Shown here in pieces: positions 35,044 through 45,000 of a DNA stretch of 64,000 nucleotides; position 1 is the stretch's first letter; every line of letters starts with the position of its first letter. The notes below the pieces were generated by a model. That model searched no databases, was not told the origin of the DNA, and saw only the letters and a list, made by a program, of their open reading frames with translations. The stretch is from JAKZRT01 sp965247915. Its GTDB lineage: Bacteria > Pseudomonadota > Alphaproteobacteria > Rhodobacterales > Rhodobacteraceae. A program made the translations under genes and the position numbers. Where the stretch lies: assembly GCA_965247915.1 (NCBI GenBank), contig OZ252048.1, positions 2,418,001-2,482,000 of the forward strand, in the 5' to 3' direction.

Positions 35044-36167
35044 GTAACTTCGATCTGCCGGAACCCGACCGCCTCGACGGCGCGCGCCACCCCCGCGACA
35101 GCGACCGCCTGATCGGCCAGTCCGAGGCCGAGGCGGTTTTTCTGGAAGCGCTGGCCCAGGACCGGCTGCACCACGCATGGCTCATCACCGGGCCCAAGGG
35201 CGTCGGCAAAGCGACGCTGGCCTGGCGCATCGCGCGCTTTCTGCTGGTGACGCCACCGGCTCAGGACGATGCACTTTTCGGTGCAGCACCTGCGCTTTCG
35301 TCGCTTGACGTTGACGCCGAACACCCGGTTGCGCGGCGGATGAAGGCCGGCAGCGAGCCCAGGCTTTTTCTTCTGCGCAGACCCTATGACCTAGACACCA
35401 AGCGGCTGAAACGCGAGATCACGGTTGCCGAGGCGCGCAAGCTGAAGCGGTTCTTTGCGCTTTCGGCGGCCGATGGCGGGCGGCGGGTGGTGATCGTCGA
35501 TGCAGCCGACGATCTGAACGTCAACGCGGCTAACGCTATTTTGAAGATACTCGAAGAACCCCCCAAAGACACGGTGATGCTGATCGTCGCCCACCAACCG
35601 TCGCGGCTTTTGCCGACCATCCTGTCGCGGTGCCGGACCCTGCGCTGCGCGCCGCTGGGTGCCGGCGACATGACCGCCGCGCTGGCCGGGGCTGATGCCT
35701 CGCCAGCGCTTACCGAACTGGCGCAGGGGTCGGTTGGCGACGCCATGCAGCTTGCCCAGGCGCAGGGCATCAAGACCTACTCCGACATCGTGGCGCTATT
35801 TGCCCGATTGCCCGACTTTGACCGGCCCAAAGCCTTGAGACTGGCCGAAAGTGCTGCGGCGCGCGGGGCCGAGGCCCGGTTCGACCTGATCCTGCGGCTT
35901 TGCGAACAGTTTCTGTCGCGCCTGGCGCGCACCGGGGCAGGTCACGCACCCCTGGTCGCTGCCGCCCCGGGTGAGGTCGAGACACTGACGCGACTTTCAC
36001 CGGACCCGCATGCAGCGCGCGTCTGGGCAACGTTGCATCAGCGTCTCAGCGACCGGGTCCGGCGCGGGCGGGCGGTCAATCTTGACCCTGCCGCGCTCAT
36101 CCTTGATATGGTGCTGAAAATCCGGGATACGGGCGCGGACCTGGCCGCACGTCAGAGCCACCGATGA
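35040..36167 (+). CDS. holB: DNA polymerase III subunit delta' (clamp loader)
   Basis: A 375-residue AAA+ protein of the clamp loader. The N-terminal LIGQSEAEAVF and P-loop-like GPKGVGKATL (about residue 56), the IVDAADDLNVNAANAILKIL Walker-B/sensor region and the SRC motif in PTILSRCRTLR are characteristic. Some delta' proteins do not hydrolyse ATP. Here the P-loop looks complete (GPKGVGKA). It follows tmk in a coupled arrangement, typical of the family's genome order. No lesion. Confidence 0.94.
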   Translation: MSNFDLPEPDRLDGARHPRDSDRLIGQSEAEAVFLEALAQDRLHHAWLITGPKGVGKATLAWRIARFLLVTPPAQDDALFGAAPALSSLDVDAEHPVARRMKAGSEPRLFLLRRPYDLDTKRLKREITVAEARKLKRFFALSAADGGRRVVIVDAADDLNVNAANAILKILEEPPKDTVMLIVAHQPSRLLPTILSRCRTLRCAPLGAGDMTAALAGADASPALTELAQGSVGDAMQLAQAQGIKTYSDIVALFARLPDFDRPKALRLAESAAARGAEARFDLILRLCEQFLSRLARTGAGHAPLVAAAPGEVETLTRLSPDPHAARVWATLHQRLSDRVRRGRAVNLDPAALILDMVLKIRDTGADLAARQSHR

Positions 36168-36970
36168 CCTTGCCACCCGACATTGTCGATAGCCATTGCC
36201 ACCTGGATTTCCCCGATTTCGAGGGCCAGATCGGCGATGTGGTCGCCCGCGCCAAGGCGGCTGGTGTCACGCGGATGGTGACCATCTGCACCCGGCTTGG
36301 CTCCGAGCCCGCGGTGCGCGCCATCGCCGAGGCCCATGCGCCGGTTTTCTATGCCGCGGGAACCCATCCGATGAATGTCGCTAAAGACCCGATGGCATCG
36401 GTCGCGGACTTGCTGGCAATCGCCGCGCATCCCAAGATGGTTGGCATCGGCGAGACCGGGCTCGACTATCACTACACCTCTGAGAGCGCGGCGCGTCAGG
36501 CGCAAAGCCTGCGCATCCATATCGAGGCCGCGCGGGCAACCGGCCTGCCGCTGATCGTCCACGCCCGCGATGCCGACGACGACATGGCGCGCATTCTGAC
36601 CGAAGAACATCGCGCCGGTGCCTATACTTGCGTGATGCATTGCTTTTCCTCGGGCGCCGGCCTGGCCAGTGCGGCGCTGGATCTGGGGTTTTACCTGTCG
36701 ATGTCGGGCATTGCCGCTTTCCCCAAGAGCCAGGCCCTGCGCGATATATTCGCCGCAGCACCCGTGAACCGCATTCTGGTGGAAACCGACAGCCCTTATC
36801 TGGCCCCGCCACCGCACCGGGGCCAGCGTAACGAGCCGGCCTATACTGCCCATACCGCGACCGTCGGGGCCGAACTTTTCGGGCTGTCCCTGGGCGACTT
36901 TGCCGCCCGGACCTCGGCCAACTTCGACCGGCTTTTCACCAAAGCCGCCGCTTGGGAGGCGGCCGCGTGA
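36164..36970 (+). CDS. tatD: TatD-family metal-dependent hydrolase
   Basis: 268 residues, TIM-barrel amidohydrolase fold. Metal ligands are HCH in DSHCHLDFP, Glu in GIGETGLDYHY, His in IVHARDADDD, His in MHCFSSGAG and Asp in VETDSPYLAP. TatD proteins are 3'-5' DNA exonucleases implicated in DNA repair and fragment clearance. The ATG at 36164 overlaps the holB stop by four bases. The stop overlaps the next gene's ATG by one base. Confidence 0.93.
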   Translation: MTLPPDIVDSHCHLDFPDFEGQIGDVVARAKAAGVTRMVTICTRLGSEPAVRAIAEAHAPVFYAAGTHPMNVAKDPMASVADLLAIAAHPKMVGIGETGLDYHYTSESAARQAQSLRIHIEAARATGLPLIVHARDADDDMARILTEEHRAGAYTCVMHCFSSGAGLASAALDLGFYLSMSGIAAFPKSQALRDIFAAAPVNRILVETDSPYLAPPPHRGQRNEPAYTAHTATVGAELFGLSLGDFAARTSANFDRLFTKAAAWEAAA

Positions 36971-37767
36971 TGGCCGGGCTGAAGTTCACCATCCTTGGCA
37001 GCGGCTCGTCGGGGGGGGTGCCGCGACTGGGCGGCAACTGGGGCGCCTGCGACCCTGCGAACCCGAAAAACCGACGCCTGCGCTGTTCGCTGCTGGTCGA
37101 ACGCACCACGCGCGCCGGCACCACGCGGGTCCTGGTCGACACCTCGCCCGATCTGCGCGAACAATTGCTTGCCGCCGGGATCGGCACGCTCGACGGGGTG
37201 ATCTACACGCATTCGCACGCCGATCACACCCACGGCATCGACGACCTGCGGATGATAGTGATGAACATGCGCCGGCGGCTCGATGTCTGGGCCGACGCGC
37301 CGACCCGCGATGCCCTAGTCTCGGCCTTTGGCTATACCTTCGTTCAACCCGACGGCTCGCCCTACCCGACGATCCTGAAAATGAACGCCATAAACGGCGA
37401 TGTCGCCGTGCCCGGCCGCGGAGGCGACATCGTGTTGAGCCCATTTCAGGTCGATCACGGCGCGGTCATGGCGCTTGGCTTTAAGATCGGGCCGCTGGCC
37501 TATCTGCCGGACGTGAAAAACATGACGCCCGCCGCCTGGGAGGCGGTCACCGGCATCGAATGTTGGGTCCTCGACGCGCTGCGCCGCGACCCGCATCCGA
37601 CCCATGTGCATCTGGACCAGGCGCTGGGCTGGATCGCCCGGGCCGCGCCCGAACGCGCGGTTCTGACCAACATGCACATCGATCTGGACTATGCCACGGT
37701 CGAGACCGAGACGCCGGCCAATGTCACCCCGGCCTACGACGGCATGACGCTGGTGTTCGAGGACTAG
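36970..37767 (+). CDS. MBL-fold metallohydrolase, PhnP-like
   Basis: 265 residues of metallo-beta-lactamase fold. The N-terminus KFTILGSGSSGGVPRLGG and the zinc motif THSHADHTHGIDDL (HxHxDH) are typical of the phosphoribosyl cyclic phosphodiesterase/PhnP-like group, with further histidines in VDHGAV and MHIDLDY. The ATG at 36970 was chosen since it overlaps the tatD stop and conserved sequence starts immediately. An ATG six codons earlier at 36952 is less likely. The substrate is unknown; the gene travels with tatD in related genomes. Confidence 0.88.
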   Translation: MAGLKFTILGSGSSGGVPRLGGNWGACDPANPKNRRLRCSLLVERTTRAGTTRVLVDTSPDLREQLLAAGIGTLDGVIYTHSHADHTHGIDDLRMIVMNMRRRLDVWADAPTRDALVSAFGYTFVQPDGSPYPTILKMNAINGDVAVPGRGGDIVLSPFQVDHGAVMALGFKIGPLAYLPDVKNMTPAAWEAVTGIECWVLDALRRDPHPTHVHLDQALGWIARAAPERAVLTNMHIDLDYATVETETPANVTPAYDGMTLVFED

Positions 37768-37770
37768 CCC

Positions 37771-38703
37771 GTGAGCGCGCTTCTCGACGTCACCATCCCG
37801 GTGTTTCTGGTTCTGGGCTTTGGCTATCTGGCGGTCTGGCGCGGATATTTCAGCGAGGCGGGCGTCGAGGGGCTGATGAAATTCACCCAGAATTTCGCCA
37901 TCCCCTGCTTGTTGTATCGCGCCATTTCCGGGCTTGATCTGGGCCAGAGCTTCGACTCGTCGCTTTTGCTCAGCTTTTACTCGGGTTCGGCGGCGGTCTT
38001 CGTGGTCGGCATTATCGGCGCGCGAGTCCTGTTCGCGCGCCCCTGGATGGACGCGGTGGCCATCGGTTTCGCGGCGATGTTCGCCAATTCGGTGCTTCTG
38101 GGCCTGCCGATCACCCAGCGCGCCTACGGGACCGACGCGCTGGGCCCCAACTATGCCATCGTCGCCCTGCACGCGCCGTTTTGCTATCTTCTGGGCCTGA
38201 CAACGATGGAGCTGGTGAAAAACACCGGTGGCGGTCTGGTCACCGGGCTGCGGTCGGTGGCGGTTTCGATCGCCACTAACGCGCTGATGATCGGCATCGC
38301 GCTTGGGTTTGCCGCCAACCTCAGCGGTTTTGTGCCCCCCGCGCCGCTGGCCGAAGCGCTTGACCTGATGGTCCGCGCCGCTCTGCCGGCTGCCCTTTTC
38401 GGGCTGGGCGGGGTGCTGGTGCAATACCGCCCCGAGGGCGACATCAAAGAGGTGGCCTTTGTCTGCGCCATCGGGCTGTTACTGCATCCCGCCATCGTCT
38501 GGCTGATGGCCGCCCAAGTGACCGACCTGGACCTGGGCCAGCGCCGCAGCGCGGTTCTGACCGCCGCCATGGCGCCCGGCGTGAATGCCTATATATTCGC
38601 CCAGATGTACGGAGTGGCAAAGCGCGTCGCGGCCAGTTCGGTGTTGATCGGCACGGCGGTGTCGATTGTGACCGTATCCGTGTGGCTGGCGCTTTTGGGA
38701 TGA
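37771..38703 (+). CDS. AEC-family transporter (auxin efflux carrier-like)
   Basis: 310 residues with about eight to ten hydrophobic helices, starting LLDVTIPVFLVLGFGYLAVW. The family hallmarks FTQNFAIPCLLYRAI and a central NSVLLGLPIT are visible, and the second half has PGVNAYIFAQMY. AEC proteins export or exchange organic acids such as malate; the substrate here is unknown. GTG start at 37771, four bases after the upstream stop. Co-directional with the preceding operon. Confidence 0.9.
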   Translation: MSALLDVTIPVFLVLGFGYLAVWRGYFSEAGVEGLMKFTQNFAIPCLLYRAISGLDLGQSFDSSLLLSFYSGSAAVFVVGIIGARVLFARPWMDAVAIGFAAMFANSVLLGLPITQRAYGTDALGPNYAIVALHAPFCYLLGLTTMELVKNTGGGLVTGLRSVAVSIATNALMIGIALGFAANLSGFVPPAPLAEALDLMVRAALPAALFGLGGVLVQYRPEGDIKEVAFVCAIGLLLHPAIVWLMAAQVTDLDLGQRRSAVLTAAMAPGVNAYIFAQMYGVAKRVAASSVLIGTAVSIVTVSVWLALLG

Positions 38704-39068
38704 GACCGGACATGACAACGATCACCGTCTGCACCACCTGCCGGGTGCCCGAGACCCGCGAAGACAAGAGCCGCACCCCCGAGGGCGAGGGCTTTCTGCC
38801 GCTGGTCGCCGCCGCCGGGGCGCGGGCCGGCGTTACGGTGCGCGGTACCGCTTGCCTGATGGGATGCGAACACGGCTGCAACCTGGCGATTTCGGCCCCC
38901 GGCAAACTGACATACGTGCTCGGCCGGTTCGATGGCACTGCCGAGGATGCCGCAGCGGTGGCCGAATATGCAGCCAAATATCAGATGAGCGAAAGCGGCG
39001 CTGTGCCGTATCGCGAGTGGCCGCAGGGGGTGAAAGGCCATTTCGTGGCCCGGGTGCCGCCGCTCTGA
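38700..39068 (+). CDS. DUF1636 family Cys-rich protein
   Basis: About 122 residues. An N-terminal CTTCR and a central GTACLMGCEHGCNLAI give four to five cysteines spaced like a thioredoxin-fold [2Fe-2S] or metal site. DUF1636 genes commonly lie near cobalamin genes in alphaproteobacteria, as here. The function is unknown; a redox or cobalt-handling role is inference. Start is either the ATG at 38700, which overlaps the AEC stop, or the ATG at 38712 just before the conserved TTITVCTTC. Confidence 0.8.
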   Translation: MRPDMTTITVCTTCRVPETREDKSRTPEGEGFLPLVAAAGARAGVTVRGTACLMGCEHGCNLAISAPGKLTYVLGRFDGTAEDAAAVAEYAAKYQMSESGAVPYREWPQGVKGHFVARVPPL

Positions 39069-39162
39069 TGTCCCCTCGGGCTGGACCTGCTGCCAAACTG
39101 AGCGCCTGCGGCACAAAACCTTTGATTTGCGCCTGCCTGCGGCAGTCGCCTGGCCTCCGGCG

Positions 39163-39304
39163 GGGATATTTTTACCAATAAGAAACTATTTCATAAAAAT
39201 TGTTCAGTTGCGGTACAGGCGGGGACGCCGATGACCGCCCAATGAGAAGGCGCCTTCAACCGCGGTTGGGGGCGTCTTTACCTTCTTATTGGTGAAAATA
39301 TCCC
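39163..39304. repeat. Inverted pair of GGGATATTTTTACCAATAAG-type motifs
   Basis: The motif at 39163-39184 (GGGATATTTTTACCAATAAG plus AA) recurs with one mismatch in reverse complement at 39283-39304. They are ~98 bp apart and face each other. GCCTCCGGCGG precedes the left copy. GC-rich DNA followed by an AT tail of this type is, in my recollection, frequent between genes in Rhodobacteraceae, where it could act as a bidirectional terminator or REP-like element. Confidence 0.8.
39249..39279 (+). terminator. Probable transcription terminator
   Basis: GGCGCCTTCAACC and GGTTGGGGGCGTC form an imperfect stem with a two-base GC loop, followed by TTTA. It lies between convergent genes. Pairing near the middle is weak (TT opposite GG). 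Confidence 0.6.
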
Positions 39305-39313
39305 GGGGCGAGC

Positions 39314-39337
39314 GCGAGAGGGGCTGGCCCCTCTCGC
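39314..39337. terminator. Perfect 10-bp hairpin downstream of cobQ
   Basis: GCGAGAGGGG and CCCCTCTCGC form a perfect stem with a CTGG loop. On the minus strand, past the cobQ stop, the hairpin is followed after ~10 bp by the AT-rich motif, which may provide a U-rich tail. Confidence 0.65.
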
Positions 39338-39379
39338 CCCTGAGCGACGCGCGTCAGCGCGGCGCAAACCCTCGCGACA

Positions 39380-40843
39380 TCATCCGCCGCCTGCGGTGCG
39401 GGCGATGGCGAGCAGCGCATCAATATCGACGTGCGCCTCCAGATGTGCCGCCAGGTCGTCGAGGGTGCGGTCGACCACCGCATCAAAATCAACCGTCGAT
39501 GCCGCCGCACCCAGGCCCGACAGATAGGCCGCGCGGAAGGCATTAGCGCTGAATAGACCGTGCAGGTAGGTCCCTTCGACGCGAACATCAGCGCTGATCG
39601 CACCTTCGCCCCGGCCATCGATGCGGGCAAACGGGCGCGCGCAATCAGGGCCTTCGGTGCGGCCGATGTGTATCTCGAAGCCCTCAATCGCCGTGCCCGA
39701 GCCCGCATGGGTGCCCGCCACCCGCGTCAGGCGTTTATCAGGCACCATATGCGTCTCGACATCCAAGAGCCCGAGGCCAGGCGTGCTGCCCGGCGCACCC
39801 TCAATCCCCTGCGGGTCATGGATTACCTGACCCAGCATCTGATAACCGCCGCACAACCCCAATATCCGCCCGCCGCGCCGCAGATGCGCGGTCAGATCGC
39901 CATCCCAGCCCTGGGCGCGCAGAAAATCCAGATCGCCGCACGTGGATTTGGTGCCGGGGAGGATCACCAGATCGGCGTCACCGGGGATCGGCGCTCCGGC
40001 GCGCAGCATCGTCAGGTCAACATCCGGCTCGATCTTCAGCGGGTCAAGATCGTCAAAGTTGGCGATCCGCGAAAGTCCCAGGCACACGACCTTGATCCTG
40101 CCGCCCGACCGGGTATCGGCAATATCGAGCGCATCCTCGGCGGGCAATCGGGCCGCGCACTCGAACCAAGGGATCACGCCCAGACCCGGCCAGCCGGTGC
40201 GCGCCGCGATCATCGCGTAGCCATCATCGAAAAGCGCCGGATCGCCGCGGAACTTGTTGATCAGAAAGCCCCTGATCTGGGCGGCGTCGCCGGGCTCCAG
40301 CACCGCTTGGGTGCCGACAAGCTGGGCGATCACCCCGCCCCGGTCGATGTCGCCGACCAGTACAACCGGCACGCCCGCGGCCCGCGCAAACCCCATGTTG
40401 GCAATATCGCCCACCCGCAGGTTGACCTCCGCTGGCGAGCCTGCGCCTTCGACCAGAACGATGTCGGCCTCGGCCCGCAAACGCCCGAAACTTGTCAGGA
40501 CCGCGTCCATCAGCGTCGGCTTGAGCGCCGCGTAATCCTGCGCCATGACGGTGGTCAGCCGCCGACCCTGCACGATCACCTGGGCGCCGGTCTCGGTCTC
40601 GGGCTTAAGCAGCACCGGGTTCATATCGGTAACCGGGTCCACGCAGCACGCCCGCGCCTGCAACGCCTGCGCCCGCCCGATCTCGCCGCCGTCGACGGTG
40701 ACGGCGGCGTTGTTCGACATGTTCTGCGGCTTGAAGGGGCGCACGGCCATCCCGCGCCGCGTCAGTGCCCGCGCCAGCCCGGCCACCAGCACCGATTTGC
40801 CGACGTTCGAGCCCACGCCCTGGATCATCAGCGCACGGGTCAC
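39380..40843 (-). CDS. cobQ: Cobyric acid synthase
   Basis: About 487 residues. This ATP-dependent amidotransferase aminates four side chains of adenosylcobyrinic a,c-diamide. Visible are the dethiobiotin-synthetase-like P-loop QGVGSNVGKSVLVAGL, FKPQNMSNN, the GATase nucleophile Cys in ILGLCGGYQMLG and His in EGTYLHGLF. The GTG at 40843 (VTRALMIQG) is preferred; the frame continues to 40870 without family similarity. It lies downstream of cobO with a 68-bp AT-rich gap. Confidence 0.95.
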   Translation of the reverse strand: MTRALMIQGVGSNVGKSVLVAGLARALTRRGMAVRPFKPQNMSNNAAVTVDGGEIGRAQALQARACCVDPVTDMNPVLLKPETETGAQVIVQGRRLTTVMAQDYAALKPTLMDAVLTSFGRLRAEADIVLVEGAGSPAEVNLRVGDIANMGFARAAGVPVVLVGDIDRGGVIAQLVGTQAVLEPGDAAQIRGFLINKFRGDPALFDDGYAMIAARTGWPGLGVIPWFECAARLPAEDALDIADTRSGGRIKVVCLGLSRIANFDDLDPLKIEPDVDLTMLRAGAPIPGDADLVILPGTKSTCGDLDFLRAQGWDGDLTAHLRRGGRILGLCGGYQMLGQVIHDPQGIEGAPGSTPGLGLLDVETHMVPDKRLTRVAGTHAGSGTAIEGFEIHIGRTEGPDCARPFARIDGRGEGAISADVRVEGTYLHGLFSANAFRAAYLSGLGAAASTVDFDAVVDRTLDDLAAHLEAHVDIDALLAIARTAGGG

Positions 40844-40894
40844 TCTCGCTCCTCTCTTTGCGGTAAACATAATAATAACAACGTGTTAACCTAC

Positions 40895-40910
40895 TGCTCA
40901 ACCTTGAGCA
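40895..40910. promoter_or_regulatory. Short perfect dyad between cobO and cobQ
   Basis: TGCTCAACCTTGAGCA is a 7-bp inverted repeat around CC placed directly after the cobO stop, next to an unusually AT-rich stretch (AAACATAATAATAACAACG). It may be a weak terminator or regulator site ahead of cobQ. No riboswitch consensus was seen here. Confidence 0.4.
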
Positions 40911-40911
40911 C

Positions 40912-41520
40912 TCAGAACTCCACCCCCGCCTGGGCCTTTACGCCGGACCGGAACGGGTGTTTCAACAGCTCCATTTCAGTGGCCAGATCGGCGACCTCCA
41001 AAAGCTCGGGCTTGGCGTTTCGCCCGGTCAGCACCACGTGGGTCATCACCGGCTTGTTGGCCCCCAGCCAGGCCACAACCTCGGCCACGTCGATATAATC
41101 GTAGCGGATCGCGATGTTGATCTCGTCCAGCAGAACCATCCGGTTGGCCGCGTCAGCTATCAGCTCTTTGGCCTTTTCCCAAGCCGCCTGCGCCATCTCG
41201 ATATCGCGGCTTTTGTCCTGGGTCTCCCAGGTGAAGCCCTCGCCCATGGTATGGAACTGGCAAGCATCGGCAAAGTTATCCTCGATCAACGTGCGCTCAC
41301 CCGTGGCCATGCCGCCCTTGATAAACTGAACCACCGCGCAGGGCAGCCCGTGGGCGATGCAGCGGAAGATCATCCCGAACGCCGCCGAGCTTTTGCCCTT
41401 GCCCTTTCCGGTATGCACGATGATCAACCCGCGTTCTTGCGTTTTGGTGGCCATGATCTTGTCGCGCGCGAACTTTTTCTTGGCCATCTTCATGGCGTGG
41501 CGGTCGGTGTCTTCGGTCAT
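40912..41520 (-). CDS. cobO: Cob(I)yrinic acid a,c-diamide adenosyltransferase
   Basis: About 202 residues of the CobA/CobO/BtuR type, which transfers the adenosyl group from ATP to cobalt(I). P-loop HTGKGKGKSSAAFG, GERTLIEDNF, WEKAKELI and VLLDEINIAIRYDYIDV are family markers. The ATG at 41520 is chosen for the upstream GGGAGAG site; an earlier ATG at 41556 lacks similarity. The C-terminus HPFRSGVKAQAGVEF is typical. Its product feeds CobQ, encoded next. Confidence 0.95.
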   Translation of the reverse strand: MTEDTDRHAMKMAKKKFARDKIMATKTQERGLIIVHTGKGKGKSSAAFGMIFRCIAHGLPCAVVQFIKGGMATGERTLIEDNFADACQFHTMGEGFTWETQDKSRDIEMAQAAWEKAKELIADAANRMVLLDEINIAIRYDYIDVAEVVAWLGANKPVMTHVVLTGRNAKPELLEVADLATEMELLKHPFRSGVKAQAGVEF

Positions 41521-41588
41521 AACGAGCTCTCCCATTCGGCCCCGATCCTTCCCCACCCGCGCGGCCCGCGCAAGGGGTTCATCTTGCT

Positions 41589-41984
41589 CTAACGGTCGAC
41601 CGGGTTGGTACGCGGAAGATCATCGGCCACCTCGAACCAGCTCAGCCGCTCGGCGGACATGAAATGCTGGCTCGGGCGATAGGCCTCGGGGTCGTCCAGC
41701 GACGCGGCATAAAAGTGGGTCTCGCCGGGCATTCGGGTGGTGGCATAGGCCATCGGCGTGCCGCAGGCGGCACAGAACGACCGCGTCGCGTGATCTTAAT
41801 GGCGATAGATAGCGGGTGCGGCCCCGGTCCAGCGCCAGCTGCCGTCGGGAATGGCGAAAAAAGCCGTCACCGGGGCCGAGCAATTGCAGCGGCAGCTCTC
41901 GCAATGGCAGTACCCGGTCCAGTTTTCTGGCCCGTCGAACTCGTAGGCAACCGCGCCGCACAGGCAGTGTCCGGTGGTCGGCAT
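41589..41984 (-). pseudogene. GFA-family (glutathione-dependent formaldehyde-activating-like) protein with nonsense codon
   Basis: A ~131-codon frame encodes a zinc-binding CENP-V/GFA protein: HCLCGAVAYEFDGP, YCHCESCRCNCSAPV, then FCAACGTPMAYAT. An in-frame TAA at 41796-41798 (..AAPAIYRH-stop-DHATRSFC) splits it after 62 residues, before the last two zinc cysteines. Everything else reads through to a TAG at 41589-41591. It is thus a recently disabled gene or a sequence error. It sits between cobO and cobN, unrelated to cobalamin. Confidence 0.85.
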
Positions 41985-42037
41985 GATGTCCTCCTTGTTC
42001 CAAGCCTAAAGCAAAGCGCCGCTGAAATCACAAGCCG

Positions 42038-45000
42038 TTACGCGCCATTCCTCAGCGCCTCGATCCGGGCGCGGGCCGAATTGGAGCGCGGCGTCCAGAG
42101 ACCGCGGTCGATCGCTTCGGCAAACTTTTCGGCAATCTCGGCCAGCGCGGGCGCATTGGCGCCGGCAATGAATTCGCGGGTGGCGTCGTCCTCCAGATAG
42201 GCCTCGTAGACCAGATCGAAGTGATGGCCGCGCACCGCGCCGGTGGTGGCGGCGAAAGCGAAGAGATAATCAACCGTGGCGGCAATCTCGAACGCGCCCT
42301 TGTACCCGTGCCGCTTGACGCCCTCGATCCATTTAGGATTGGCGGCGCGCGACCGGACCACGCGGGCAATCTCTTCATCAAGCGTGCGGATCACCGGGCG
42401 CTCGGGGCGCGAATGGTCGTTGTGATAGCTGACCGGGGCTTGACCGCGAAGCGTTTCGACCGAGGCCGCCAGACCGCCCTCGAACTGGTAATAATCGTCG
42501 CTGTCGAGAATATCGTGCTCGCGGTTATCCTGATTCTGCACGACCGCCTCGATATGCGACAAGCGGCCCCTGAACGCCGCGTGGGCATCGCCGCCTTGCG
42601 CCCCGGCACCGTAGGCATAGCCGCCCCAGGCGACAAAGGCCTCGGCCAGATCGGCCTTTCCTTCCCATAGCCGCTCGTCGATCATCGCCTGAAGACCGGC
42701 CCCGTAAGCCCCGGGTTTCGATCCAAAGACGCGATACGCGGCCTCGTTGTTGGACCCTTCGGCCCGGAACCGCGCCGCGGCGGGGTTTTGGTCGGCGGGT
42801 TCGTCAAGCTCCATCACGGCGCGCGCAGCACTGGCCAGAAGATCGACCTGGGCGGGAAAGGCGTCGCGGAAAAACCCCGAAATGCGCAGGGTCACGTCAA
42901 CCCGTGGGCGGCCCAGGACGCCCGCGGGCATCACCTCGAACCCGGTCACGCGGCCTGACATTTCGTCCCACGTCGGGCGCACCCCCATCAGCGCCAGCGC
43001 TTGCGCGATGTCGTCGCCGCCGGTGCGCATGTTGGCGGTGCCCCAGGCCGTCAGCGCCATGGCGCGCGGCCAGTCGCCGTGGTCCTGCAGGTGGCGTTCG
43101 ATCAAAAGGTTCGCCGATTTCCAGCCAAGCGTCCAGGCGGTCCGGGTGGGCAAAGCGCGTGCATCGACCGAGAAGAAATTTCGGCCCGTGGGCAGAATAT
43201 CCAAGCGCCCGCGCGTCGGCGCGCCCGAGGGACCGGGGGCCAGAAACCGGCCTTCCAATGCCGTCAATAGCCCCGCCATCTCGGCCGGACCACTGGCCGC
43301 GACCGCCGGGGCGATACGGGTCTGGATTTGGTCCATGACCGCGGCGCTCGCCGGTCCTGGCGGACCCGTCTCGCTATCGACCAGTGCTGAGGCAAGCAAT
43401 TCAAGACGCTCGACCGTATCGCCGGCCGTGCGCCACGCATCTGCTGTCAGATCGGCCAACACAGCGGGCTTCGGCCCCGCCCATTTCGCGCCCATATCGC
43501 AATCGAGCGGATCGATCCCAAGCCCCAGATCGTCGGCCAGGGCCCGGTGCAGCGAGGCGTCGCCGCCTTCACCTCCACCCCGGGACACACGGACCAAGGC
43601 GACGGTCAGGTCGCGCGCCAACCGCCCCTCGGGCGCCTGCCCGAAGACGTGGAGGCCATCGCGGATTTGCGCTTCCTTCAACTCGCAGAGATAGGCGTCG
43701 AGCTTTTGCAGGCGGCTGTCGGTGTCGTCGCCTGTCGCAACGCCTGCGTCCACCGCCAGCCCGGTTGCCGCCATCAGGCTGAGAATTTCACCGCGCAGAT
43801 AGGTAATCCGTTTCGGGTCGACCCCGGCGGCCTGATAATATTCGTCGACCAGCACCTCGAGATCGCGCAGCGGACCATAGGTCTCGGCGCGGGTCAGCGG
43901 CGGGGTCAGGTGATCGACTATCACCGCCGCCGCACGCCGCTTGGCCTGGGTGCCCTCGCCGGGATCGTTGACGATGAACGGGTAGATATGCGGCACCGGC
44001 CCAAGCGCCACCTCGGGCCAGCACTTGTCGCTCAGCCCCACGGCCTTGCCCGGCAACCATTCCAGATTGCCGTGTTTTCCCAGATGCACGATCGCATGCG
44101 CGCCATGGATGCGCCGCAGCCAAAGGTAGAACGCCAGATAATTATGCGGCGGGATCAGGTCGGGCGAATGATAGGTCTCGCCCGGATCGATATTGTACCC
44201 GCGCGCCGGCTGGATGCCGACGACGACATTGCCGAAAGTCAGCACCGACAGGGCAAACGCCTGGGTCTCGGGGTCGAGGAACGGATCGTCCTCGGGCGCG
44301 CCCCAGCGGTCTTCGAGATCGCGGCGCGCCGACCACGGCAAATCCTTGTACCAGCTCAGATAGTCGGCCAGCGGCAGACGCACCCCACCGGCCCGCGCCG
44401 CGCGGTCGGTCAGCCAGTTCGTGGGCCCCGCCAGGATCGCCGTCATCAGATCAGCGCCCGAGGCAGGCGCGCCGGTGACGCGGTACCCGGCAGTGGCCAT
44501 CGCGCCCAGAACGCCGATGGTGGCGGCAGGGGTGTCAAGCCCCACGCCGTTCGCCAAGCGTCCGTCTTTGTTGGGATAATTTGCCAGAACCAGCGCTATT
44601 TTGCGGGCGCTTTCCGGGGTTTTCGCCAGCCGGACCCAGGCGGCGGCAAGATCGGCCACAAAGTCGATCCGATCGCCGCGCGCCCGATAGGCGGCTATGG
44701 CGCATTGCGTCGCTTCGTCGAAATAGGCTTGCGCCTTGAAGCTGACGGCGCGGGTCATCAGCCGCCCGTCGACCTCGGGCAAGGCCACGTTCATGGCGAT
44801 GTCGCGGGCCGGCAGGCCGCGCGCGTTTTCATTCCACGCCGCCTCAGCGCTGGCCGAAAAGACCATCTGCAAAACCGGCACCCCCGGCGCGTCCAAAGGC
44901 GTCGGCGGGCGGGTATCGCCCCAGGTCGCAGGGTCAGGCGACGAGACCGCAAAGCTGGTGCCGTTCAGCACGATATCGGGCGGATGCGCCTTGAAGATGG

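Larger units (their letters stand above)
39069..39379. other. Intergenic region with inverted repeats and hairpins
   Basis: No gene visible in ~310 bp between the convergent DUF1636 and cobQ genes. It contains two copies of an AT-rich motif in inverted orientation (39163-39184 and 39283-39304), a terminator-like hairpin (39249-39279) and a perfect GC-rich hairpin (39314-39337). Confidence 0.8.

Noticed and set aside
39560..41098. A 512-codon plus-strand open frame opposite cobQ and cobO
   Set aside because: It spans two real minus-strand genes with clear motifs and is an antisense artefact.
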